Below, piece after piece: positions 33,188 through 42,239 of a DNA stretch of 64,000 bases. A program made the translations under genes and the position numbers. Origin of the DNA: a virus; IMG/VR virus record IMGVR_UViG_3300038696_000205, positions 55,323-119,322 of that record. The stretch is one strand, 5' to 3'. Within the stretch, counting starts at the first letter, position 1. Each line of letters opens with the position of its first letter. Below the pieces are notes generated by a model. It searched no databases. It was not told where the DNA came from and saw nothing but the letters and a program-made list of their open reading frames with translations.

Positions 33188-35779
33188 TTAGTAGTTATTA
33201 GAATCCTTATTAGGTGCGTAAACACTTAATAATCTTAATCTTTCATCCAATATTGCCTCACTAGCTGGGTAGTAATTATCACCTCTATTTAAACACTTGG
33301 GCATGTTAGCCATTTGCTCCTTAATTCTACGTCTAATTTGTATAAAATCATCATCCTGACCAGGACCAAAAGGTTTATTAAGATTAGTACCATCAAAATA
33401 AAGAACCATGGCATCTTCACCCATTTCATTTTCAAAGACAATCGTAGTCTTTTTGGATAAAGCTTCTGGTGAACGTAATACCTTGAATGGACCTGGTAAT
33501 GTAGTTTTACCTAGTGTCTCGGAAAACTTAACTACACCTATATTAGCAAAACCCATTGCAGCCAGAGCATACTTTGCGGATAGATTATCTCTCTTTAGAC
33601 CATTTCTACCGCCACCACCTTGACCGAATAGACCCCAAGCGAAGGGTGCATAACCTTTTTCAATCATAGCCATCATAATATCCCACATATTTTTATGTGT
33701 CATACCATCACCCTCTATGAACCTTAAGGTGGTCCCAAAATACCATGTTTTCCCATCAATTATTTCAGTGGTACAAAGGTTGTTTTTAATGGCCAACTCA
33801 ATAGTCCATAATACTTGTTCAAGCGCATCACCAGAATTACCACAAACCATAGTAGACCTATTACGTTTAACCATAATCTTACCAGATGGTACTTGGACAC
33901 AATACACCTTTCCCACATAATTTATATTATTCTTTTTAATTGATTGACCACCGATTAAATTATTTCTAGTTATGTGTAATGTCCAAACATTATTAAATTT
34001 ATCACTTCTAGTATCCTCATATTCTGAAATCAAACAACCATACCCACAAGATAATACAATTAATTCAACAATATACACTATTTCTTTATTAGTTGTGTCA
34101 AATTTAATTTTATTTTCGTTTCTAACACAAGAGTCCCAATTACTTAATTCATCGATAAATTGTTTACACCAAGTTAATGATAAAGACGTTAAATCTACCC
34201 ATTCAAAATTTTTAGTTACGTTTATACTTATATCTAACCATATATAAATGGTGTAATTATTTGGTCGTTTAGGTTCAATTTTTTCAGAATATTCAAATCC
34301 ACCATTTTCGCAAATTTCTATAAGTTTATCTCTTTTTCTTTTTTTAGTGAAATTAAACCTATATACTTTTTTACCGCTAATTAACCCTTCATTCACTCTT
34401 TCATGTTTTGATGTAAATGACCCATCAGCTTGAAATGCAATTAAAAATCTTTCAAAATTAGTTAATCTTTTATTGGTTTCCTTAACTTTTGCACTTCTAA
34501 CCATATATTTACCATGATAACCAATATTTCCAACTTCTTTAGCGTATTGTGATAAAAATTTATTATTTTTCTTATAAATCATTTTATGTTCTGGAGTCAC
34601 TAATAAATCCACTTTTCCTTTATTCCCACTAAAATGACACATTTCTCCATTATAATCATAAATTTGTTTTTTTAATGGTTGAATAAATTCATAGGAACCA
34701 TCATCTAAAACTTGTGCAACTAATGTTTCATCTGTTAAATCCTTAAATAAAACCCATCCATCATTACTTAAAATAAGTGTATCATCAGAATAACAATCTG
34801 GTCTGCCAACAACTATCTTATCGTTCTTAAGAGTTTCACTTAACTTTGCAAGCGGTAATAACATTTGTTCGACCGCAACGAAATAGTCGTTACAATCGGC
34901 AACCATCGAAATAAAAGAACCATCCGTACATGAGTTATAAATAGCCTCATAACAATCATTCTCAAATTCATAACCTTGGACATTTCTATGTGCTAATGCA
35001 TTAACTGAATTACCGACTGGTTGCTCGCTAGCATTTTTCCAGGCTTGGTAGGCTCCAGAGCACGTATCGGTTCCAGGGAATGTATATAGTTGGGCCATAC
35101 TCAACACTTCGGATTCCTCGGCTGTAATGCCAGCTCTATCACCGAAATCGGTTAACATAATAGATGCTAGGAATATTGCTTTTTCTTCTTCAATATTTGG
35201 ATATACCATTCGAACCATTGATTTTAGTTTAAGCATCCAATGTTCGTTCTGGGTTATTTTTTCGGATACGGCCCAAGTTTGAAGTAATTTGGATTCAAAC
35301 CAAGCAGCAAGAACCCCCATACCATCGATATCGCACACGATTTGCATATTGGGTTCGTTAGGATAACAAACGGAACCTTCTGGTAACGCCTTTATCTTGA
35401 TTGGTGGTCTACCGTTGAATTCGTCAACAACTCTTCGCCATATTTCTTCTGGGAATTCATATTCGGATAGACCACGAGGTCCAACTTTAAATGTTTTTAA
35501 GAATTCCTTGGCCTCATCAATTTCTTCATGGGTAATTGGTTCGAAGAATAATTTTTCAAGTATAATCTGTAACCCACCGAATATAATTCTATTATCATCG
35601 GCAGTGTAAATTGTTGGGTCAATCGTTATTAATTGTTTTCTAAAAACATTATAATATGTAGATTTTTGCTTAACTAAATCACTCTCGAATTTATTAGACC
35701 CCACCGTATAGGCATCGGCCATTAACAATCTGGGCGTTTTATGAATTTTATTCTTGGGTAATATTAACTCTTTTTCCAT
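33188..35779 (-). CDS. nadV: Nicotinamide phosphoribosyltransferase with an intein
   Basis: 863 aa from MEKELILPKNKIH (a start at 35824 would overlap the upstream gene). Without the 320-residue intein it is ~543 aa, close to NAMPT length. Extein motifs include LLMADAYTVGSNKFE, FGDRAG, LPEGSV, VGRPD/SGDAL (active site) and FGQGGGG. Makes NMN from nicotinamide and PRPP. Lies 22 bases after NadM-Nudix in the same transcript. Confidence 0.93.
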   Translation of the reverse strand: MEKELILPKNKIHKTPRLLMADAYTVGSNKFESDLVKQKSTYYNVFRKQLITIDPTIYTADDNRIIFGGLQIILEKLFFEPITHEEIDEAKEFLKTFKVGPRGLSEYEFPEEIWRRVVDEFNGRPPIKIKALPEGSVCYPNEPNMQIVCDIDGMGVLAAWFESKLLQTWAVSEKITQNEHWMLKLKSMVRMVYPNIEEEKAIFLASIMLTDFGDRAGITAEESEVLSMAQLYTFPGTDTCSGAYQAWKNASEQPVGNSVNALAHRNVQGYEFENDCYEAIYNSCTDGSFISMVADCNDYFVAVEQMLLPLAKLSETLKNDKIVVGRPDCYSDDTLILSNDGWVLFKDLTDETLVAQVLDDGSYEFIQPLKKQIYDYNGEMCHFSGNKGKVDLLVTPEHKMIYKKNNKFLSQYAKEVGNIGYHGKYMVRSAKVKETNKRLTNFERFLIAFQADGSFTSKHERVNEGLISGKKVYRFNFTKKRKRDKLIEICENGGFEYSEKIEPKRPNNYTIYIWLDISINVTKNFEWVDLTSLSLTWCKQFIDELSNWDSCVRNENKIKFDTTNKEIVYIVELIVLSCGYGCLISEYEDTRSDKFNNVWTLHITRNNLIGGQSIKKNNINYVGKVYCVQVPSGKIMVKRNRSTMVCGNSGDALEQVLWTIELAIKNNLCTTEIIDGKTWYFGTTLRFIEGDGMTHKNMWDIMMAMIEKGYAPFAWGLFGQGGGGRNGLKRDNLSAKYALAAMGFANIGVVKFSETLGKTTLPGPFKVLRSPEALSKKTTIVFENEMGEDAMVLYFDGTNLNKPFGPGQDDDFIQIRRRIKEQMANMPKCLNRGDNYYPASEAILDERLRLLSVYAPNKDSNNY
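33836..34795 (-). other. Intein in NAMPT
   Basis: Cys1 starts block A (CYSDDTLILSNDGWVLF), block B has LLVTPEHKM, block F is GKVYCVQVPSG, block G ends MVCGN with Ser+1. Middle part (FLIAFQADGSFTSK) is a LAGLIDADG/DOD homing-endonuclease core. It splits VGRPD from SGD, the PRPP-binding active-site motif, so NAMPT needs splicing to work. Confidence 0.88.
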
Positions 35780-35801
35780 ACTCTTATATTTAAAATTTAT
35801 A

Positions 35802-36788
35802 CTATGCTTCACTACCTTCCGCAATTAACTTTGACCTTAATATTTTAATATCAAGAGTAGTATCGGTAATCTTTTTTATTAACTCTTGCATAAGTTCAAC
35901 ATGTTCTTCCATAATCCTATACTTGATTTGGCTTTCGGTCGCAAATTCAGTTATACTTACCCACTTAAGTTCGGCTATATCATCGGATGCTTTTGCCAAT
36001 CCCCAACTACGTGGTGCAATGAACAAGGTTGTCATAATACCAGATTCTTCTTTTCTATAACGCCAATCGTCAATTTGTTTGGAGGTAACATATGTTAATG
36101 GCCCCATTTCGAAATTACCACCAGTTTCTTCCATGAATTCACGTCTAGCAGCAGTTTCGTATGAGGAATCATTTCTATCAACGAACCCACCAATAAACCT
36201 TAAATTTTTCTCACTTGCTTTCCTGGCCAATAACAATTCGGCATCTTCATTATATACCACTATATCAACTGTGGGATATGTAACCGCCCTTTGCGCATAG
36301 TTTGCGTGTATGACACCAGCTCTAAAATCTCTTGACTCACGTATTTCTTTTGAAATCTCATTCCTAATCTGCGTACCACTAACTGGTCCATTGGAGATTA
36401 GTTCCGTAGTTGCGTGTCTGCCGTGGTAATGTGGTATAAAAGAATCCCTACTACCATATAACAATGCGGAAGCTTCACCAAACACCATATTAATCTGTGA
36501 ATCCAAACTGTTACTCCAAGTAATGTCGCATCTATTATCCTTTTGTGGTAATACTATGGCATTGGGAACATATTCTTGAATCATCGCTTTTCTAGTTGCA
36601 AAATCAAGTGGATTTATCTTAGTGTTTGGAGTATTGGATACCCCAAGGAAAATCAATATTTTTCTATGGTGTTTAGCAACCATATCAATTAACCCTTTAT
36701 GGGCATCATGTAATTCATCAACTTGGAAACGGGCCACAAGTACACCGCAAGTGTAATCCTGAGGGTCAATTATTGTTCTTATATTCAT
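35802..36788 (-). CDS. nadM: Bifunctional NMN adenylyltransferase / Nudix hydrolase
   Basis: 328 aa from MNIRTIIDPQDY. N-terminal ~170 residues: nucleotidyltransferase with VARFQVDELHDAH in place of GxFxPxHxGH and VSGTQIRNE as the ISSTxxR element. C-terminal half: Nudix box GFVDRNDSSYETAARREF-MEETG. Relatives (for example Synechocystis slr0787) make NAD+ from NMN and hydrolyse ADP-ribose. First gene of the NAD+ unit, promoter at 36806. Confidence 0.92.
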   Translation of the reverse strand: MNIRTIIDPQDYTCGVLVARFQVDELHDAHKGLIDMVAKHHRKILIFLGVSNTPNTKINPLDFATRKAMIQEYVPNAIVLPQKDNRCDITWSNSLDSQINMVFGEASALLYGSRDSFIPHYHGRHATTELISNGPVSGTQIRNEISKEIRESRDFRAGVIHANYAQRAVTYPTVDIVVYNEDAELLLARKASEKNLRFIGGFVDRNDSSYETAARREFMEETGGNFEMGPLTYVTSKQIDDWRYRKEESGIMTTLFIAPRSWGLAKASDDIAELKWVSITEFATESQIKYRIMEEHVELMQELIKKITDTTLDIKILRSKLIAEGSEA

Positions 36789-36805
36789 AGTATATTTATT
36801 TAATG

Positions 36806-36813
36806 CAAATGTA
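36806..36813 (-). promoter_or_regulatory. Promoter element TACATTTG for the NAD+ genes
   Basis: Minus strand CACTACATTTGCATT with TTTG ~20 bases further upstream. It lies between the terminator of the upstream transcript and nadM. Confidence 0.6.
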
Positions 36814-36835
36814 GTGAATTTATTTAACATCTGCA

Positions 36836-36866
36836 AATAAAAAAAGGGTAATTTTATTTACCCTTT
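36836..36866 (-). terminator. Rho-independent terminator
   Basis: Minus strand AAAGGGTAA-ATAAAA-TTACCCTTTTTTT, overlapping the last codons of the 184-aa gene, just before the NAD+ promoter. Confidence 0.8.
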
Positions 36867-37408
36867 AGTTTATCCCTTAATTTTTGAAGTTCTGGGTTAT
36901 CCCCTAAACTATGTGTTGCACCTATTTTCTTTACGGTTGGACTTTTGGATGGCCTTTCTTTTTTAGGTATAAATGGATTGTCACCCTTAAGTAACCAGGT
37001 AATGTGTTTATCACCAACCAATACTTTGTTTATAACCCAATCCTGAAATAAATGATATGTCGGTAACGCCATAAACGTGGTTGTATTAGTCCCTTGTACC
37101 GCTAGCTTTCTATCACCGAACAAACTTTTAATAGGTGTTTCAACCTCAACATCTTGGTCCATCATATTGTGTAGGAATTTAAAAAAATTCTCTTTATATT
37201 CTTCACTATGCATTCCACTGATTACCTCGTCTATAGAGATTAATTGCTGGTTTGTAATGGCGCATTTAAAGTCACCCTTTGGAGGTAGGAATACTTTACC
37301 CACAGTATTAACTGGCAAATATGATTTAACCAAATGGCTTATGAACCCACGGGTTTTCTTATTAGCTAAAAGGTCATCGAATTTCTTAATTATTTCTTTT
37401 GGTTCCAT
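36854..37408 (-). CDS. Conserved-looking phage protein (184 aa)
   Basis: Soluble, mixed fold, with a basic disordered C-terminal ~45 residues (KKERPSKSPTVKKIG). The core (GFISHLVKSYLP, FKCAITNQQLISI) resembles uncharacterised large-phage proteins but I cannot name it. Confidence 0.55.
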   Translation of the reverse strand: MEPKEIIKKFDDLLANKKTRGFISHLVKSYLPVNTVGKVFLPPKGDFKCAITNQQLISIDEVISGMHSEEYKENFFKFLHNMMDQDVEVETPIKSLFGDRKLAVQGTNTTTFMALPTYHLFQDWVINKVLVGDKHITWLLKGDNPFIPKKERPSKSPTVKKIGATHSLGDNPELQKLRDKLKGK

Positions 37409-37412
37409 AAAT

Positions 37413-37802
37413 TTATGCTTTTAATATTTCTTTAGTTAATTCAGATGCCATTTTACCATCATACTCACCAGCGTAATTTTCTCTTAAATATTTCATGATA
37501 GAACCCATATTTTTATTTATTCCATCGATAATACCAGTTGTTATTACGGTTTCCAATTCATCACTTGTCATTTGCCTTGGGACATATTTATTGAGTATGT
37601 CCAACTCTAATGAATTAAGGGAATTTGTTTCTAACGAATTTTTAATCATCGCCTTAAACTTCCCAACGATATATGCATCGTCTGGTGTCTTGGTTTCTTT
37701 GGTGACCTCGGACTTTAAAAAGCCTAGATAATTTTTGGTTTCCATATCCCTATTTTTATAAGCGGACATGAAGTCTTTATTAATTTTCTCTAATAATTCC
37801 AT
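37413..37802 (-). CDS. YqeY/GatB C-terminal-like protein
   Basis: 129 aa. MELLEKINKDFMSAYKNRDM, then NYLGFLKSEVTKETK, YVPRQMTSDEL and MGSIMKYLRENYAGEYDGK, the full YqeY pattern. YqeY proteins share the tail domain of GatB (tRNA-dependent amidotransferase) and may bind tRNA. In a tRNA-rich phage this could be relevant; the biochemical role is not known. Confidence 0.85.
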   Translation of the reverse strand: MELLEKINKDFMSAYKNRDMETKNYLGFLKSEVTKETKTPDDAYIVGKFKAMIKNSLETNSLNSLELDILNKYVPRQMTSDELETVITTGIIDGINKNMGSIMKYLRENYAGEYDGKMASELTKEILKA

Positions 37803-38246
37803 TTATTTTAATTTTAAGTAATAATGATACCCGATATTGTTTTCCATTGTATAATATACCCACTTAACCTCACCTCTTTGAATCTTATCACCCATTTCAA
37901 TAAATTTAACAGATTTGGAATTAGTACTTATTTTAATATATTTTGTACTATCAACAATTCTGTGTTTATTTGGTTTAGCCTTTACAACAGTTAAATTATC
38001 AACTGGTGACTTAACTGGCATCTCCACAACTTTTTTAGGTGTGCTTCTTTTCCTACTTAAAGAGGCCGTTACCTTTTTTTTAGGTGCAACCTTTGTTGTC
38101 TTTTTAGTCGGAGGACTTGGTTTAGGTTTCTGTTTGACCACTTTGGTAGTGACCGTTTTACTCTGGTTAACCTTCTTAGGGGCTTTTTTTAAAGTGGGCT
38201 TTATTGCCTCACTCATTTTTTTTGTTTTAGTTACTCTCTTCGCCAT
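37803..38246 (-). CDS. Lys/Pro-rich histone-H1-like protein (147 aa)
   Basis: First ~95 residues are almost only Lys, Pro, Thr, Val and Ser (KQKPKPSPPTKKTTKVAPKK), typical of a disordered DNA-binding tail. The last ~45 residues form a small folded part (YIKISTNSKSVKFIEMGD). It may condense or coat DNA. Two bases from the YqeY gene. Confidence 0.65.
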   Translation of the reverse strand: MAKRVTKTKKMSEAIKPTLKKAPKKVNQSKTVTTKVVKQKPKPSPPTKKTTKVAPKKKVTASLSRKRSTPKKVVEMPVKSPVDNLTVVKAKPNKHRIVDSTKYIKISTNSKSVKFIEMGDKIQRGEVKWVYYTMENNIGYHYYLKLK

Positions 38247-38341
38247 AGTTAATATTCTATGACTAATAGTAGTAATTTATTATGAAAAGTAAAGTTTAAT
38301 AGTATACACCATCTAAATAATCACTTCTACACCCCATATAT

Positions 38342-38693
38342 TTATTTTTTAATTAAATTTTCAAGTTCCGAACAAGTCGATGTGCTATTGTATAAATTGA
38401 TTAAAAGTTCTAATTTCATTTGGTCATCTAACGATTCGACCACAATCTCATCAAATTCTTTTATAGAAATACTATCGAAGGCTCTCCTTAACGCTGACCA
38501 TTCGTAGGGTTCGCAAGTTCTAATATAATTTAAAGTGTCGCTGAACTCATCCCTATCATCTTCATAAAATGGGTGGCTTTTTATCTTATTAACTAATATC
38601 TCAAAATCTTTTTGAGTTATATTTGTTTTATAATTCAACGTTACCGATAATGAATTAAGTACTGTTACTAAGGGGGGTGTTTTCTTTAGCCAT
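38342..38693 (-). pseudogene. Hypothetical gene, frameshifted at a C run
   Basis: A 98-aa frame with no ATG (best start TTG at 38638) continues upstream out of frame to ATG at 38693: MAKENTP, a run of six C, then LVTVLNSLSVTLNYKTNITQ if one C is removed. With that correction it is a ~116-aa helical protein. Real lesion or consensus error. The gap 38247-38341 holds no gene. Confidence 0.5.
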
Positions 38694-38747
38694 AATTTTT
38701 TTTATATTAACAAATATAGTAAAAATTTGTTTAACAAACCAAATAAT

Positions 38748-39518
38748 TTAGTATATTTTTTTATTTTTAATTGATAAATTTCTAAAACATGTTACTATTC
38801 CCACCGTTAAGGCCACGAATAAGATGTAAATTCCACTAATGCCGTTGGGGTCGTTTAATACTATCTCTAGGTTATATATCCCGTGTAAAATGCTGGATAT
38901 GATTAAACCACACACAATAAAAAATGTAAATTTTACCCTTGGAAATCTTTCAACGAACCACCCGAATAAGGATTTTGGCCTTATATTTACGATTTTTGCC
39001 TTAGCTATAAAGTAACCCATGTAAAGACCAAAGAACAGATGTGCAACTACGGCACTTATTGACCTCCACCCTAGTGTTACAAATGGTGATTCGGACCTAA
39101 TGGCGTGGAATATATTTTCAACAGAAGCGAACCCAAGTGATACCATACCCATATAAACCATAAGTGCTATTGGTGATTCACCTTTAATTTTAAAATTAAA
39201 TTTAAGATAATAATAAATTAGAATAAAAGCCAATAATTTAAAAAACTCTTCTATAAAGCCTACCTGAATAAAATATTTAATATGTAAGTGTAGGGTTTCA
39301 TCCAACACTGGATTAACATATGATGCCGCCAGTATTCCCCATTGTAGGAATAAGTCAAAGAAGGTAAATAAAGGGCCGACCGAAAGGGTTCCAAAAAGCA
39401 AATAAACTAAAGCAATATTTAACTTAAAAGATTTAAAAGGTAAATTGATGAACAATATCGAACAATAAAATAGTGCTGGCAATATTGAAAAAATGATTAT
39501 TAATATTTTTTGTTCCAT
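38748..39518 (-). CDS. PrsW-family membrane protease
   Basis: 256 aa, about seven membrane helices. FIEEFFKLLAFIL carries the EExxK motif, LGFASVENIFH the second conserved region, and AHLFFGLYMG and ILHGIYN the conserved histidines of the PrsW/CAAX-protease group. In Bacillus PrsW cleaves an anti-sigma factor; here a role in releasing a sigma factor or in host takeover is speculative. Confidence 0.8.
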   Translation of the reverse strand: MEQKILIIIFSILPALFYCSILFINLPFKSFKLNIALVYLLFGTLSVGPLFTFFDLFLQWGILAASYVNPVLDETLHLHIKYFIQVGFIEEFFKLLAFILIYYYLKFNFKIKGESPIALMVYMGMVSLGFASVENIFHAIRSESPFVTLGWRSISAVVAHLFFGLYMGYFIAKAKIVNIRPKSLFGWFVERFPRVKFTFFIVCGLIISSILHGIYNLEIVLNDPNGISGIYILFVALTVGIVTCFRNLSIKNKKIY

Positions 39519-39535
39519 ATCGGTTACTTGATAAT

Positions 39536-39775
39536 TTATTCGTCACTAGTCACATCTATCACTTCAACTCCCCAATCAACAGAATCTAGCTCACCAACAT
39601 TTTTACAAAGCCAACCGTATGCTAGGGGATACTTGGATGTGTCGTTTAATTTTCTAGAGTCAGAATCAATTTCAGCGGACACTAATTCATTATAAACATC
39701 TTCTGGTATTTCTAAATCTTTTAAATCAACCTCATACGTTACCTTGACACTTAGATTATTAACTTTTTTTAACAT
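39536..39775 (-). CDS. Hypothetical acidic protein (79 aa)
   Basis: Beta-start (LSVKVTYEVDLKDLEIPEDV) and acidic end (DVTSDE). Located between PrsW and the fragment of the 2H gene. Not recognised. Confidence 0.55.
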   Translation of the reverse strand: MLKKVNNLSVKVTYEVDLKDLEIPEDVYNELVSAEIDSDSRKLNDTSKYPLAYGWLCKNVGELDSVDWGVEVIDVTSDE

Positions 39776-39781
39776 GTTATC

Positions 39782-39901
39782 TTATTTAAATTTATAATTC
39801 TTTTTTTCACCATTAGCCTTGCTGTAAACTATTTTCTTTGGTGTAATCATTATTGGGTCCTCTAGTGACTGAATATATTTTTTACCCTCACCAGCCTTAA
39901 C
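39782..39901 (-). pseudogene. Orphan 3' end of the 2H phosphoesterase gene
   Basis: Encodes VKAGEGKKYIQSLEDPIM and YSKANGEKKNYKFK, nearly identical to the last 38 residues of the intact 2H protein at 40880, but without the rest of the gene. The plus-strand RHH/homing module lies between the two copies. Probably the displaced original 3' end left after the module invaded with its own replacement end. Confidence 0.75.
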
Positions 39902-39998
39902 GACCCTATTATTTACACAAAAATACACATTTTTTTGGTCGTATGCAACTTTCACACATATTTATTATTATAATGTAATACATAAATTTTGTAACACA

Positions 39999-40151
39999 AT
40001 GAAAGATAAACACCTAAGTATTCGTATACCATATGAATTATATCAAAAATACGTTAAAGAAACAATAAAAAGAACCAATCAAGAAAATAGATTAGTTAAG
40101 GTAAGTGAAATAATAAGAGAAATATTAGAAAAAGGTGTTAAAGGTGAATAA
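39999..40151 (+). CDS. Ribbon-helix-helix regulator (50 aa)
   Basis: MKDKHLSIRIPYELYQKYVK followed by VKVSEIIREILEKGVKGE is a complete RHH (Arc/CopG-like) fold: one beta strand (LSIRI) and two helices. Overlaps the downstream homing nuclease by 17 bases in another frame, so it probably regulates or assists that nuclease. Confidence 0.7.
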   Translation: MKDKHLSIRIPYELYQKYVKETIKRTNQENRLVKVSEIIREILEKGVKGE

Positions 40152-40887
40152 AGAATTTAATAAACAATGTCCTAAATGTGATATTACACTCACATATTCT
40201 AGAAAAGACTCTTTAAAAGAATCGATAGATAAAGGTAGACTATGTAAATCATGTTCTAAAAAAGGTAAGCAACCAGCGTTCTATGTTGATGGAAAGATAC
40301 CAGAAGATATATTAGTTAAAATTAGTAAAAACTGGTTCATTAAAGGACATAGGCCAGTTAATGCTGACCAAAGAAAGGGTAAAACAATAGAGGAAATATA
40401 TGGTACAGAAAAATCAAAAGAAATTAGAGAAAAATATTCGAAATGGGAAAGAACGAGGGAAAGTAATATTAAAAGAACAAAAACACTAATTAAACAATGG
40501 GAGAACGGTGCCTTTGATAATGTAAATAGAGAAGTGAGTGAAGAAACTAGACGTAAACATAGGTTAAATATGTTTAAAAGATTAAAAGCCACTGGTAAGA
40601 ATTTCCACCCAGGTTATAATAGAGATGCGTGTTATTATTTTAATGAATTAATGAAAGAAACCAATACAAATATTCAACATGCTTTAAATGGTGGTGAATT
40701 TCAGATTGAAGAACTTGGATTTTGGGTAGATGGTTACGATTTAAAAAATAATATAGTTTACGAATTCGATGAAAAACGACATTTTAATAAAAAAAATAAA
40801 TTAAAGAAAAAAGATGTTCATAGACAAAAACTTATCACTGAACACCTTAATTGTAAATTTATTAGGATTAGATGGGATACTATTTAA
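40135..40887 (+). CDS. Homing endonuclease, EDxHD/Vsr-like
   Basis: 250 aa with a GTG start. CPKC...CKSC zinc pair at the start, NUMOD3-like basic repeats in the middle (RRKHRLNMFKRLKATGKNF), and a C-terminal nuclease core: FWVDGYDLKNNIVYEFDEKR, HFNKK, HRQKLITEHLNCKFIRIRW. It opposes the surrounding genes and interrupts the 3' end of the 2H gene region. Confidence 0.8.
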   Translation: MLKVNKEFNKQCPKCDITLTYSRKDSLKESIDKGRLCKSCSKKGKQPAFYVDGKIPEDILVKISKNWFIKGHRPVNADQRKGKTIEEIYGTEKSKEIREKYSKWERTRESNIKRTKTLIKQWENGAFDNVNREVSEETRRKHRLNMFKRLKATGKNFHPGYNRDACYYFNELMKETNTNIQHALNGGEFQIEELGFWVDGYDLKNNIVYEFDEKRHFNKKNKLKKKDVHRQKLITEHLNCKFIRIRWDTI

Positions 40888-41434
40888 ATTTATAACTCTT
40901 TTTTTCACCATTTGCTTTACTGTAAACAATTTTATTGGGTTTGATAACTATAGGTTCATCTAGGGTTTGGGTATATTTCTTACCCTTACCAGCCTTAACA
41001 TAAAATAAAGTTACGTGAGCGTGATAATCTGGATAATTACTAGTAAATGGAAGTTTTTTAAATTTATCGTTCATCTTAACAAGCTCCTTGTTTTCCACAT
41101 CGAACTTAACAACATCAAATCCCTTATCCGCATTATCAAAAATACTGATTTTATCTAACATTAATTCTGGTGCAACTAGTGCATCGATTAATTCTTCAAC
41201 ATCCTCGTCTGGCACATCACTATGGATACCACATAAAACCGTTACATGTGGTTCTGTTTCCCTACCATATCCAGGGTCTTCTTTTGTACCCAGGTACAAG
41301 TCTTCTTCCTCGACTAACCCCTGAATTTCTTTTTGTTTTTCATTATTTAATTCTAGATAAAGCATAACACAACCATATTTATGTTTTTCCTTACCCTCGG
41401 TAATCAATTCTGTGTAAATTTTATTTAATTTCAT
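40880..41434 (-). CDS. 2H phosphoesterase (LigT/cyclic phosphodiesterase-like)
   Basis: 184 aa. Two HxT motifs, PHVTVLCGI and AHVTLFYV, define the 2H fold. Members open 2',3'-cyclic phosphates on RNA or convert ADP-ribose 1'',2''-cyclic phosphate to the 1''-phosphate. N-terminus MKLNKIYTELITEGKEK resembles the recurring targeting helix. It would act between KptA and the macro protein in the proposed cycle. Confidence 0.82.
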   Translation of the reverse strand: MKLNKIYTELITEGKEKHKYGCVMLYLELNNEKQKEIQGLVEEEDLYLGTKEDPGYGRETEPHVTVLCGIHSDVPDEDVEELIDALVAPELMLDKISIFDNADKGFDVVKFDVENKELVKMNDKFKKLPFTSNYPDYHAHVTLFYVKAGKGKKYTQTLDEPIVIKPNKIVYSKANGEKKSYKFK

Positions 41435-41445
41435 CTTATTATTTT

Positions 41446-41715
41446 TTATTTTTGTTTTTTAACCCAAACAATAAAGTCATTTATCTTATCATTGGTTAAT
41501 AATTTATCTACGGTATTGTAGGTTTCACCTAATTCTCTATGTGTAAAAAATTTATGGATAGTCTTATGACACATCCTACATAACTCGGCCCTTCTCTTAG
41601 TCATATCCAACCTAGTGAACATGCGCTTACACCAACTCTTACTGTGCACTTGTTTTGGTATAAGGTGGTGAGAGGTCAAGGTTTGTTCCCTATTGCACAA
41701 TTCACACTTATCCAT
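41446..41715 (-). CDS. Small HNH protein (89 aa)
   Basis: CELCNREQTLTSHHLIPK then LCRMCHKTIHKFF: zinc pair, HH, and CxxCHxxIH, an McrA-like compact HNH widespread in bacteria. Overlaps the next gene by one base. Nuclease activity likely; target unknown. Confidence 0.75.
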   Translation of the reverse strand: MDKCELCNREQTLTSHHLIPKQVHSKSWCKRMFTRLDMTKRRAELCRMCHKTIHKFFTHRELGETYNTVDKLLTNDKINDFIVWVKKQK

Positions 41716-42236
41716 TAAAACCCCCTATATATTAAAACATCATTTTCCCAATCAAAGGATTTTAAAATCCTAACAAGTTCAAAAACCTCATATTCGTATT
41801 TCCAACTCGAAACTATTGTTTTATTTTTTTCGTCTATATCATAAGGCCAAATTTCCCAACTAGAACCACCCCACTCGTTAATCATTGTTTTAGTGTGGAT
41901 TATGTGCTTATCCAGTGGTTCGTCTTTTAAATTCTGATACCAAGATAAAACTTTAACCCTATAATCCTCTATTAGGGCCAATAACAACTCTTTTTTAGCT
42001 ATCGAACATTCACAATCGGAATCTTTATATTTGGTAAAAAAATCTGACTTTAAGTCATCAATTGGGAAATCACAATATTTGCCTAGTTCATGAATATCCT
42101 CTAACTCTGGTATATCAAAAACTGAAAAATAGTTATCTTCTCCATCATATTTTTTACATAACTCAGCCGTACTTAGGTCTTTAATTTCTTCATAAACCGA
42201 TTTTGGGATTCTGGATAAATAATTTCTATAACCCAT
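41715..42236 (-). CDS. Acidic hypothetical protein (173 aa)
   Basis: Glu/Asp/Tyr/Trp-rich, soluble. Contains GGSSWEIWPYDIDEKN and SSWKYEYEVFELV. No family recognised; operon with the small HNH gene. Confidence 0.55.
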   Translation of the reverse strand: MGYRNYLSRIPKSVYEEIKDLSTAELCKKYDGEDNYFSVFDIPELEDIHELGKYCDFPIDDLKSDFFTKYKDSDCECSIAKKELLLALIEDYRVKVLSWYQNLKDEPLDKHIIHTKTMINEWGGSSWEIWPYDIDEKNKTIVSSWKYEYEVFELVRILKSFDWENDVLIYRGF

Positions 42237-42239
42237 CGA

